Positions 1 through 7,671 of a DNA stretch of 64,000 nucleotides are shown here, one piece after another. The notes under the pieces were generated by a model. That model saw only the letters and a program-made list of their open reading frames with translations, was not told where the DNA came from and searched no databases. The position numbers and the translations under genes are program-made. This DNA comes from Streptomyces griseus subsp. griseus. GTDB lineage: Bacteria; Actinomycetota; Actinomycetes; Streptomycetales; Streptomycetaceae. The stretch spans positions 101,015-165,014 of the forward strand of contig NZ_JOJE01000012.1 of assembly GCF_000720255.1 (NCBI RefSeq). Reading direction: 5' to 3'. Every line of letters starts with the position of its first letter. Position 1 is the first letter of the stretch.

Positions 1-2
1 AC

Positions 3-1280
3 GCCTTCATCGAGGGCTGGGCCGTACGCACCAACAACCCGCCCTCCGGCCATGTGCGCGGCGAGGGCGCCATGCAGGTGTGCGCCGCCTACGAGGCGCA
101 GATGGACAAGCTCGCGAAGAAGCTCGGCGCCGACCCGGCCGACCTGCGCCTGCGCAACGCCCTGGCGACCGGGGACGTACTCCCCACGGGCCAGACCGTG
201 ACGTGTCCGGCGCCGGTGGCGGAACTGCTGCAGGCCGTCCAGGACTTCCCCCTCCCGACCCTGCCCAAGGACACCCCCGAGGAGGAGTGGCTGCTGCCCG
301 GCGGCCCCGAGGGCGCGGGCGAGCCGGGCGCGGTGCGCCGGGGCGTGGGCTACGGCCTGGGCATGGTGCACATGCTCGGCGCGGAGGGCGCCGACGAGGT
401 GTCCACGGCCACCGTGAAGGTCCACGACGGCGTCGCGACCGTGCTGTGCGCGGCCGTGGAGACCGGCCAGGGCTTCACCACCCTGGCCCGGCAGATCGTC
501 CAGGAGACCCTCGGCATCGACGAGGTGCACGTGGCGCCCGTCGACACCGACCAGCCCCCGGCGGGCCCGGGCTGCCGGGGCCGCCACACCTGGGTGTCGG
601 GCGGCGCGGTGGAGCGCGCGGCGAAGATGGTCCGCACCCAGCTGCTGCAGCCCCTGGCGCACAAGTTCGGCATGTCCACCGAGCTGCTCCAGATCACCGA
701 CGGCAAGATCACCTCGTACGACGGGGTCCTGTCGACCACCGTCGGCGAGGCGCTGGAGGGGAAGGAGCTGTGGGCGACCGCGCAGTGCCGCCCGCACCCC
801 ACCGAGCCGCTGGACGGCGCCGGCCAGGGCGACGCCTTCGTCGGGCTCGCCTTCTGCGCGATCCGCGCGGTCGTCGACGTCGACATCGAGCTCGGCTCCG
901 TACGGGTGGTGGAGCTCGCGATCGCGCAGGACGTGGGCCGGGTGCTCAACCCGACCCAGCTCGCCGCACGCATCGAGGCGGGCGTCACCCAGGGCGTCGG
1001 CATCGCCCTCACGGAGAACCTCCGTACGCCCAGGGGCCTGATCCGCCATCCCGACCTCACCGGCTACGCCCTGCCCACCGCTTTGGACGCCCCCGACATC
1101 CGGATCGTCAAGCTCGTCGAGGAACGCGACGTGGTCGCCCCCTTCGGCGCGAAGGCGGCCAGCGCGGTCCCGGTGGTGACGTCCCCGGCGGCGATCGCCT
1201 CCGCCGTACGGGCCGCCACCGGCCGCCCCGTGAACAGGCTGCCCATAAGGCCGCAGGCCGCGGTGGTGACGGCACAGTGA
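3..1280 (+). CDS. Xanthine dehydrogenase family protein, molybdopterin-binding subunit (3' part only)
   Basis: The 5' end lies outside the window; 425 residues are visible and the frame is open from base 3. The fold signature is that of the Mo-cofactor subunit of xanthine dehydrogenase/CO dehydrogenase-type hydroxylases: a glycine-rich GYGLGMVHM stretch, ETGQGF (the GQG cofactor contact) and a C-terminal QDVGRVLNP segment. In active xanthine dehydrogenases the C-terminal loop reads KAVGEPP with the catalytic Glu; here bases 1152-1172 read KAASAVP, so that Glu appears to be missing. The enzyme may act on an unusual substrate or be inactive. It overlaps the next small gene by four bases (GTGA), so the two are probably co-translated. 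Family assignment is solid, substrate unknown. Confidence 0.85.
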   Translation, partial: AFIEGWAVRTNNPPSGHVRGEGAMQVCAAYEAQMDKLAKKLGADPADLRLRNALATGDVLPTGQTVTCPAPVAELLQAVQDFPLPTLPKDTPEEEWLLPGGPEGAGEPGAVRRGVGYGLGMVHMLGAEGADEVSTATVKVHDGVATVLCAAVETGQGFTTLARQIVQETLGIDEVHVAPVDTDQPPAGPGCRGRHTWVSGGAVERAAKMVRTQLLQPLAHKFGMSTELLQITDGKITSYDGVLSTTVGEALEGKELWATAQCRPHPTEPLDGAGQGDAFVGLAFCAIRAVVDVDIELGSVRVVELAIAQDVGRVLNPTQLAARIEAGVTQGVGIALTENLRTPRGLIRHPDLTGYALPTALDAPDIRIVKLVEERDVVAPFGAKAASAVPVVTSPAAIASAVRAATGRPVNRLPIRPQAAVVTAQ

Positions 1281-1393
1281 GCGAGGAGCCGCGCTACGAA
1301 CCGCCGCCCAGCGTCGGCAAGGTACTGATGTGGGTGCTGGTGTTCGTGCTCGCGGCGGTGGTCGTGGTGCTCGGCGGCGTGTACCTCACGTGA
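1277..1393 (+). CDS. Small single-span membrane protein (38 aa)
   Basis: GTG start overlaps the stop of the molybdopterin-subunit gene in a GTGA arrangement, typical of translational coupling. The product has a charged, proline-rich N-terminus (SEEPRYEPPPSVGK) followed by one hydrophobic helix (about residues 17-36) and ends right after it. Such short tail proteins commonly follow xanthine-dehydrogenase operons in Streptomyces, but no function is known to me. It could anchor or assist the preceding enzyme; this is inference from position only. Confidence 0.6.
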   Translation: MSEEPRYEPPPSVGKVLMWVLVFVLAAVVVVLGGVYLT

Positions 1394-1406
1394 CGCCGAC
1401 GCGCTG

Positions 1407-1937
1407 ATGGACGGTGTCGTCCTCGTCACCGGCGTGATGGCGGCCGGGAAGTCCACGATCGCGCAGGCGCTGGCGGAGAGGCTGCCGCGGGCGGCGCACG
1501 TCCGTGGGGACCTGTTCCGGCGGATGATCGTCTCGGGGCGCGAAGAGTACGTGCCGGGGGCGGCGGACGGCGAGGCCGAGGCCCAGCTCCGGTTGCGGTA
1601 CCGGCTGTCGGCGGCGACCGCGGACGCGTATGCGGAGTCGGGCTTCACGGCGGTGGTGCAGGACGTGGTCCTGGGCCCGGATCTGGCGGCGTACGTCGAA
1701 CTCGTCCGCACCCGCCCGCTGTACGTGGTCGTCCTGGCTCCGCCGCCCGAGACGGTCGCCGTCCGCGAGAGGGACCGCGCGAAGACCGGCTACGGGGCAT
1801 GGACCGTCGAGGAGCTGGACCGGGCCCTGCGGACGCGGACCCCGCGCATCGGGCTGTGGCTGGACACGTCGGAGCTGACCGTGGGGGAGACGGTGGAGGC
1901 GATCGTGGCCGGCGGGGAACGCGCGAGGGTCTTCTGA
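1407..1937 (+). CDS. P-loop ATPase / putative small-molecule kinase
   Basis: A 176-residue protein starting MDGVVLVTGVMAAGKST, a Walker A motif at residues 8-16 preceded by a beta strand, as in AAA_33/shikimate-kinase-like or chloramphenicol-phosphotransferase-like P-loop kinases. The Arg-rich segment RERDRAKTGYG near residue 120 resembles the lid region of these kinases, and LWLDTSEL near the C-terminus is typical of AAA_33 proteins. The start lies 13 bases after the preceding stop, so it may be part of the same transcript. The phosphate acceptor cannot be read from the sequence. Confidence 0.75.
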   Translation: MDGVVLVTGVMAAGKSTIAQALAERLPRAAHVRGDLFRRMIVSGREEYVPGAADGEAEAQLRLRYRLSAATADAYAESGFTAVVQDVVLGPDLAAYVELVRTRPLYVVVLAPPPETVAVRERDRAKTGYGAWTVEELDRALRTRTPRIGLWLDTSELTVGETVEAIVAGGERARVF

Positions 1938-2123
1938 CGTCTTCTGTCACGGACCCCGCTCCTTGGTGAGGGCCGTTGCCGAGGGCCGTCGCTGAGGGCA
2001 GTTGTCAGTGGTGCGGCGTAATGTTCTGGGCAGTGGGGAGGCCGGCCTGCCGCGGATCACCGCGCACCGCCGACCGCCGTGCCCCGCCTGGGGACGAGAA
2101 CATCGCACGCTCGGGGGAGAACG

Positions 2124-3326
2124 ATGAGCACGACCGGCACCGTGAACACCGCTGACGTCTTCAGCGCCGCGATGATCGTCCTGACCGAGACGGAGCTGGG
2201 CGCCCACGTCACCCACGCGCCGACCCGCCGCTGGCTGACGGGCCCCGGACTGCCGGGTGTCGGCGGCCTGTTGACGTTCGAGGCGCTGCGCCGCGACGGC
2301 CTGCGCACGGTCGCCGACTCCACGGGCGACCAGGAGAGCCGACTCTCGCCGGAGCTGCGCGACCAGCTGGTCATCGGGGGACTGCTGGGCGCCCAGGGCC
2401 CGGAGACGGAGTCGGTCCTGCTCGACGGCTCGACCGGCGAGATCTCGACGACGTACTTCCTCCACGGCCGCCCCGATCTGATGGACCGCCGCCCGTTCGC
2501 GCCGTCCCTGGAGAAGCTGGTCCGCTTCGCCACGGCCGCGGACGAACTGGCGGCCCTGCGCGGCCAGTTCGCCGCCTACGCCGGCCGCTTCGGCCCACAG
2601 GCGGTCGCCGAGGCCTCTCAGCAGCTGCTCGCGCTGTACGAGGAGGGCACGGGAGGCGACGTGGCCCCCTTCTGGAAGATGGCGGCGGTGATCCGCCCCC
2701 TGGCCCTGGTGGCGGGCCGCGGCACGGTCTCCGAACTCGCGCTGGACCTGCCGCCCCGCCTGCTGGACGACGAGTTCGGCTCCGGCGCCGTCGTCCGCTT
2801 CGAGGACCTCGACTTCCCGCCCGCCCTCAGCCACGAGCCGACCCGCCGCTTCCTGCGCGAGGTGGGCCTGCCGGAGGAGGTCGTCTGGTTCACCCTGGAC
2901 ACGGACCTGCCGCTGCCGACGCTCGCCGAGTACGCGGCGGAGGCCGACCTCGCCGACGCCCATCTCCCGGACGGCGCGGACCGACTGATCCGCCTCGGCC
3001 ACCTCCTGGAGGACACCAGCCTGGTGATCGACGGGACCACCGGCGCGGTCCTGTGCTGGAGTGAGCCGGACGCGACCCTGCGCCCCCTCAACGCCGACAT
3101 CTCCACTCTCGCGTTCACCTTCTGGCTGATCCGCCGCGAGCAGACCCTGGACGCCGAGCACGACCTCACCGAGGCCTACGAACAACTGGCCGACACCATG
3201 ACCCGCACCCTCGCCGCGGTCGACCCCATCGCCTGCAGCGCCACCCCGGCGACCCCGCAGGACGACGGCTGGCGCTACTGGCCGGGGGTGTTCGAGGACC
3301 AGGCGGGCGGGGGGCTGTACGCGTAG
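2124..3326 (+). CDS. Tandem SUKH-4 domain protein (orphan immunity-like protein)
   Basis: 400 residues from the ATG at 2124, chosen because a GGGGGAGA ribosome-binding site precedes it. Two SUKH-4-like units are visible. Each begins with a short helix and an LxGPGLP or LREVGLP motif (about residues 40 and 265) and ends with an IxLDGxTGE or VIDGTTGAV strand (about residues 110 and 305). SUKH proteins typically neutralise polymorphic nuclease or deaminase toxins, but similar stand-alone proteins are conserved in Streptomyces, and no toxin gene lies beside this one. Function is therefore open. The family assignment rests on motif recognition by eye and would be settled by a profile search. Confidence 0.65.
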   Translation: MSTTGTVNTADVFSAAMIVLTETELGAHVTHAPTRRWLTGPGLPGVGGLLTFEALRRDGLRTVADSTGDQESRLSPELRDQLVIGGLLGAQGPETESVLLDGSTGEISTTYFLHGRPDLMDRRPFAPSLEKLVRFATAADELAALRGQFAAYAGRFGPQAVAEASQQLLALYEEGTGGDVAPFWKMAAVIRPLALVAGRGTVSELALDLPPRLLDDEFGSGAVVRFEDLDFPPALSHEPTRRFLREVGLPEEVVWFTLDTDLPLPTLAEYAAEADLADAHLPDGADRLIRLGHLLEDTSLVIDGTTGAVLCWSEPDATLRPLNADISTLAFTFWLIRREQTLDAEHDLTEAYEQLADTMTRTLAAVDPIACSATPATPQDDGWRYWPGVFEDQAGGGLYA

Positions 3327-3382
3327 CGCACGGGAGTTGAGCGGTGGATCGTAGGTCGAGCTGTGGATCGTAGATTGTGCCC

Positions 3383-5098
3383 ATGATCGAGAAGACGTCG
3401 CCCGAGCGGCCGGACCGCTTACGCACCAGACGCAGACACGCCGCACCGGCCAAGTCCCCTGCCGGACCCGAAGGCCGGCCCGAGCCCCAGCCCAAAGGCA
3501 GCGGCGGACTGCTGCGTTCGTCCGCGTTGATGGCGGCGGGAACGATGGTGTCGCGGGCCACCGGACTCATACGGCAGGCACTCCAGGCCGCCGCACTCGG
3601 CACCGGACTGCTGGCCACCACCTACAACCAGGCCAACACGGTCCCCACCAGCCTGTACTTCCTGCTCATCGGTGGAGCCCTGAACTCCGTCCTGGTCCCC
3701 CAACTCGTACGGGCCCGCGCCGAAGACCCCGACGGCGGTGCCGCCTTCGAGCAGCGCCTGGTCACCCTGGTGCTGTGCGTCCTGGGGGTGGGAACCGCGC
3801 TGGCGGTGTGGGCGGCACCGGAGATCATCAGCGTCTACCAGGACGACACCCCCAACACGCACGACGCGTTCGAACTGACCGTGGTCTTCGCCCGCTTCCT
3901 GCTCCCGCAGATCTTCTTCTACGGCGTGTTCAGCATCTTCGGCCAGGTCCTCAACGCCCGGAACCGCTTCGGCGCGATGATGTGGACCCCGGTCCTCAAC
4001 AACGTGGTCCTGATCACCATGTTCGGCCTCTACCTGGGCCTGATGACCGCCCCCGCACAGGTTTCGGACATCACGGGCGCCCAGGTCAGACTGCTCGGCA
4101 TCGGGACGACAATCGCCCTCGCCCTCCAGGCCCTCTCCCTGCTTCCCTACGCCCACGCCGCCGGCTTCCGGTTCCGGCCGCGCTTCGACTGGCGCGGAAC
4201 CGGCCTGCGCAAGAGCGTGAACGCGGCCCGCTGGACGCTGCTGTTCGTGCTGGCCAACCTCGTGGCGGCAACGGTCGTCACACGGCTGGCCTCCGCAGCC
4301 GACGGCGAACTCCCGGACGACGGCGTCGGCTACACCGCCTACAGCTACGCCCAGCAGCTCTGGATGCTTCCCCAGTCGATCGTGACCGTCTCCCTCGTGA
4401 CGGCCCTGCTCCCACGCATGAGCCGGGCGGTGACCGAACACCGTCTCGGCGACCTGCGCGCCGACCTGTCCCGCGCCATCCGCGTCAGCGGTGTCCTCAT
4501 CGTCCCGGCCGCCTTCTTCTTCCTCGCCTTCGGACCGCAGATCGCCCAACTGGTGTACGCGCACGGCGCCGCCGACGCCGCGGACACTGTCCCCCTGGGC
4601 CGCATGCTGCAGGCCTTCGGTCTGGGACTGATCCCGTTCTCCGCCCAGTACCTCCTGCTCCGCGGCTTCTACGCCTTCGAGGACACCCGTACGCCGTTCC
4701 GCATGGCCGTGTGGATCAGCGGCATCAACATCGCGCTCGCCGTGGCCTGCCACCTCCTGCTCTCCCCCCGCTGGGCGGTCACCGGAATGGCCGCCGCCTA
4801 CGCCCTGTCCTACGGGATCGGCCTGCTGCTCACGGCCCTACGACTGCGTCGGCGCACCGAGGGACTGCTGGACGGCCGCCGGATCTGCCGCACCTACGCC
4901 AAACTCACCGTCGCCGCCTCCGTGGCGGGAACCGCCGGGTGGCTCGTCACCCGTTACTGCGGCCAGAGCCTGACGCCGGCCTCCTGGACCCCTGCCCTCT
5001 CACTGGCAGCGGGCGGCCTCACGATGACCGTGCTGTACCTCCTCATGGCACGGCTCTTGCGGACAGGGGAACTGCGCAGCCTGCCGGGGATGAGGTGA
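3383..5098 (+). CDS. MurJ/MviN-like lipid flippase
   Basis: 571 residues with a basic, probably cytoplasmic N-terminus and about 14 hydrophobic segments. The stretch SSALMAAGTMVSRATGLIRQ is the characteristic first helix of the MviN/MurJ family (lipid II flippases of the MOP superfamily, inner membrane). LNARNRFGAMMWTPVLNN is another family landmark. Streptomyces usually also has a longer essential MurJ elsewhere fused to a kinase-like domain, so this compact copy is likely a paralogue for peptidoglycan or another polyprenyl-linked precursor. The ATG at 3383 is preferred, but an in-frame GTG at 3377 is possible and neither has a good ribosome site. Confidence 0.8.
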   Translation: MIEKTSPERPDRLRTRRRHAAPAKSPAGPEGRPEPQPKGSGGLLRSSALMAAGTMVSRATGLIRQALQAAALGTGLLATTYNQANTVPTSLYFLLIGGALNSVLVPQLVRARAEDPDGGAAFEQRLVTLVLCVLGVGTALAVWAAPEIISVYQDDTPNTHDAFELTVVFARFLLPQIFFYGVFSIFGQVLNARNRFGAMMWTPVLNNVVLITMFGLYLGLMTAPAQVSDITGAQVRLLGIGTTIALALQALSLLPYAHAAGFRFRPRFDWRGTGLRKSVNAARWTLLFVLANLVAATVVTRLASAADGELPDDGVGYTAYSYAQQLWMLPQSIVTVSLVTALLPRMSRAVTEHRLGDLRADLSRAIRVSGVLIVPAAFFFLAFGPQIAQLVYAHGAADAADTVPLGRMLQAFGLGLIPFSAQYLLLRGFYAFEDTRTPFRMAVWISGINIALAVACHLLLSPRWAVTGMAAAYALSYGIGLLLTALRLRRRTEGLLDGRRICRTYAKLTVAASVAGTAGWLVTRYCGQSLTPASWTPALSLAAGGLTMTVLYLLMARLLRTGELRSLPGMR

Positions 5099-5138
5099 CG
5101 CACGCCTCCCCATGCGCAGCCAGGGATCCTTGCCCCCT

Positions 5139-5609
5139 TCAGCCAGAGGTGAGGTCGGCACGCATAGCAGTACGAAGGGCAATGAGGGCCTCGGTCAGAG
5201 CGGCCATAGCGGAAGCCCACTCGGGATCTGTGCATACGTCGGCCTCGTCGAAGCGGTCCCGCAAGTCCCGGACTCGCGCAAATGCCTGGTTGGCCATATT
5301 GCCGAGATGCTCGGGAGCGATGATCAGCACTTGATAGCGCAGGTGGTAGGCATTGGTCGAGCCCAGGATCTCTCCCGCCTGTCCCATGCGCTCTTCTCTG
5401 CTCAGGCCTACGCTGCGTTTCAGGTCCCGGAGTCGGTGCGTAGTGAGCGAGAGCGCCCCGAGGTACTCGGCATACAGCTCCTGTTTCACCGCGCGCTCTC
5501 GGGCCGAGTGCTCCCGCTGCCACCGTGACCGTTCGGCCAGAAGGGTTGTAGTGACGCCCAGGACGGCGCCGAGTGCAGTGCCCGCGAGAGTCCCCCAGTC
5601 CACGGTCAC
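5139..5609 (-). CDS. Hypothetical membrane-anchored protein, lower GC
   Basis: About 156 residues if translation starts at the GTG at 5609 (VTVDWGTLAG); the frame stays open further upstream but would run toward the tRNA gene. One hydrophobic segment lies at residues 7-23, followed by a charged, helical, coiled-coil-like region (ERSRWQREHSARERAVKQEL) and no recognisable catalytic motif. Base composition is visibly lower in GC and less third-position biased than in its neighbours, and the gene sits beside tRNA-Cys, so it may be recently acquired or a remnant of an integrated element. Function unknown. Confidence 0.5.
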   Translation of the reverse strand: MTVDWGTLAGTALGAVLGVTTTLLAERSRWQREHSARERAVKQELYAEYLGALSLTTHRLRDLKRSVGLSREERMGQAGEILGSTNAYHLRYQVLIIAPEHLGNMANQAFARVRDLRDRFDEADVCTDPEWASAMAALTEALIALRTAMRADLTSG

Positions 5610-5751
5610 ATCGTAGGGACGCCATGACCCTGGGGCCAGGGACGCCTTGCGCTCATACCGGCCATCTGAGACGGGATTGGAGACGGACGACAGAGAGGGC
5701 GGCGCCCCCGGCCGGGTGCCGCCCTGTCGTTTCGCCTGGTCAAGGCAGTGG

Positions 5752-5823
5752 AGGCCGTGGCGGGAATCGAACCCACGTAACTCGCTTTGCAGGCGAGCCC
5801 CTAAACCACTCGGGCACACGGCC
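5752..5823 (-). tRNA. tRNA-Cys (GCA)
   Basis: On the minus strand a 7-bp acceptor stem GGCCGTG/CACGGCC is followed by the discriminator U typical of cysteine tRNAs. The anticodon stem is CTCGC/GCGAG with loop CTGCAAA (anticodon GCA), and the T arm GTGGG/CCCGC carries TTCGAAT. Length is 72 nt; CCA is not encoded. The D stem has only three good pairs. Confidence 0.93.
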
Positions 5824-6042
5824 GGGCTCCGAGTTCAGGAGGGGGAGTGGAGGCTCCCGGCCCGAACTCGGTGAGATGACCGTACGGCGGGGCAGCGGAT
5901 GCGCTCAAGGGACACGCCACGGCCGCAATGGGACTGCCATACGCCGTTCATGAAACGGGGAGAGGGCGTAGGGCCAAGGGGGTAGGGGAGGTGCGGCTTT
6001 TGACAGGGGTCACGGTGGGCTTTGCGGCTTACGCTGGTCCGT

Positions 6043-7488
6043 ATGGCCGCCCTCGACAGCTCTGAGCTCACACGTCACGGCGAGGCGGACGAGGGGGTGT
6101 TGGGGCGGTCCCATCGGGCCCTCACGGTGGGGATCGTCTCCGTCGTCCTGCTCATCGCCTTCGAGGCGACCGCCGTGGGGACCGCGATGCCCGTTGCCGC
6201 GCGGGAGCTTGACGGGGTGTCGCTGTACGCGTTCGCGTTCTCGGGGTACTTCACCACCAGCTTGTTCGGGATGGTGCTGGCCGGGCAGTGGTCGGACCGG
6301 CTTGGGCCGCTGGGGGCGTTGACCGGGGGGATCGCCGCCTTCGCCGCGGGGTTGGTGGTGTCGGGGTCGGCCGGGGTGATGTGGGTGTTCATCCTGGGCC
6401 GGGCCGTGCAGGGGCTCGGGGGCGGATTGGTGATCGTCGCGCTGTACGTCGTCGTGGGGCGGGCCTATCCGGAAACTCTGCGGCCGGCGATCATGGCCGC
6501 GTTCGCGGCGTGCTGGGTCGTGCCGTCCGTCGTCGGGCCGCTCGTCTCGGGTGTCGTGACCGAGCAGCTCGGGTGGCGGTGGGTGTTCGTCGGGATACCC
6601 GTCCTCGTTGTCTTCCCCCTCCTTCTCGCCCTGCCGCAGATACGGAAGCGAGCCGCCGGGCCCGTGGCGGGCCAAGAAGCCGGCGCGTTCGACCTGCGTC
6701 GCATCCGTCTCGCGCTCGGTATCTCCCTCGGCACCGCGCTCCTCCAGTACGCCGCCCAGGACCTACGTCCGCTCTCGGCCGTCCCCGGTGCCCTGGGCGC
6801 CGCGCTGCTCGTGCCGGCCGTGCTGGGGCTGTTGCCCCGGGGCACCTACCGGGCGGCGCGCGGACTGCCGTCGGTCGTGTTGTTGAGGGGCGTGGCCGCG
6901 GGATCCTTCATCGGCGCCGAGTCCTTCGTACCGCTGATGCTGGTCACCCAGCGGGGCCTGGCACCGACACTCGCCGGGCTCTCGCTCGCGGCCGGCGGGG
7001 CGACCTGGGCGCTGGCTTCGTGGGCGCAGTCACGGTCACGGATGGAGCCGTACCGGGAGAGGCTGATGACGGTGGGGATGCTGCTGGTGGCCGCGGCCAT
7101 CGCGACCGCGCCCAGCGTGCTGCTCCCCGCCGTGCCCGTGTGGACCGTCGCCGTGGCGTGGGCGTTCGGCTGCTTCGGGATGGGGCTGGTGATCTCCTCC
7201 ACCAGTGTGCTGCTGCTCCAGCTCTCCGCCCCGGCGGAAGCCGGCACCAACTCCGCCGCCCTGCAGATCTCCGACGGACTCTCCAACGTGCTGCTGCTCG
7301 CCGCGGGGGGCGCCGCCTTCGCCGCGCTCGGCGGCGGGGACGTCACCCACGGCGCCGCCGCCCAGGAAGCCGCCACGGCCTCCGCCGGCTCCCATCCCGC
7401 CGCCTACGCCGCCGTCTTCCTCCCGATGGCGTCAGTCGCCCTCCTGGGGGCGTGGGTGACCACCCGACTGCGCGAACGGGGGCAGTGA
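6043..7488 (+). CDS. MFS transporter (multidrug-efflux-like)
   Basis: 481 residues with about 14 hydrophobic segments. Features of the major facilitator superfamily drug:H+ antiporter group are present: AFEATAVGTAMP in helix 1, the loop GQWSDRLGP after helix 2, the RAVQGLGGG motif in helix 4 and PLVSGVVTEQLGWRWVF in helix 5. The product would export small molecules across the membrane at the expense of the proton gradient; the substrate cannot be told. ATG 6043 was chosen over the upstream in-frame TTG at 6022 because it matches the usual start of this family. There is no regulator next to it. Confidence 0.85.
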   Translation: MAALDSSELTRHGEADEGVLGRSHRALTVGIVSVVLLIAFEATAVGTAMPVAARELDGVSLYAFAFSGYFTTSLFGMVLAGQWSDRLGPLGALTGGIAAFAAGLVVSGSAGVMWVFILGRAVQGLGGGLVIVALYVVVGRAYPETLRPAIMAAFAACWVVPSVVGPLVSGVVTEQLGWRWVFVGIPVLVVFPLLLALPQIRKRAAGPVAGQEAGAFDLRRIRLALGISLGTALLQYAAQDLRPLSAVPGALGAALLVPAVLGLLPRGTYRAARGLPSVVLLRGVAAGSFIGAESFVPLMLVTQRGLAPTLAGLSLAAGGATWALASWAQSRSRMEPYRERLMTVGMLLVAAAIATAPSVLLPAVPVWTVAVAWAFGCFGMGLVISSTSVLLLQLSAPAEAGTNSAALQISDGLSNVLLLAAGGAAFAALGGGDVTHGAAAQEAATASAGSHPAAYAAVFLPMASVALLGAWVTTRLRERGQ

Positions 7489-7671
7489 GCCGGCGGAACT
7501 CACCGCGTTCGCAACCGTTCCCGGGCTCCCCCTGTGACGTGAATCCCACCTCCCCGCGGCCCGGCGGTGTTCGCGTGTTGACGCCTTGGGGCCGCCGGTA
7601 GGGTGGCCCGGTTGTCATACGTAGCCGAGCGCCGAACGAAGCCACCGCCAGCCCGACCCCGTACGGAGACC

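Noticed and set aside
350..1060. Long antisense frames opposite the molybdopterin subunit and most other genes
   Set aside because: High-GC DNA produces long spurious frames in the antisense and off frames; they show Arg/Pro/Gly-rich nonsense composition and no family motifs.
7603..7671. Longer N-terminus for the SF2 helicase
   Set aside because: The extension is Arg/Pro-rich low complexity and lacks a ribosome site, whereas GTG 7672 has GGAG at the right distance.
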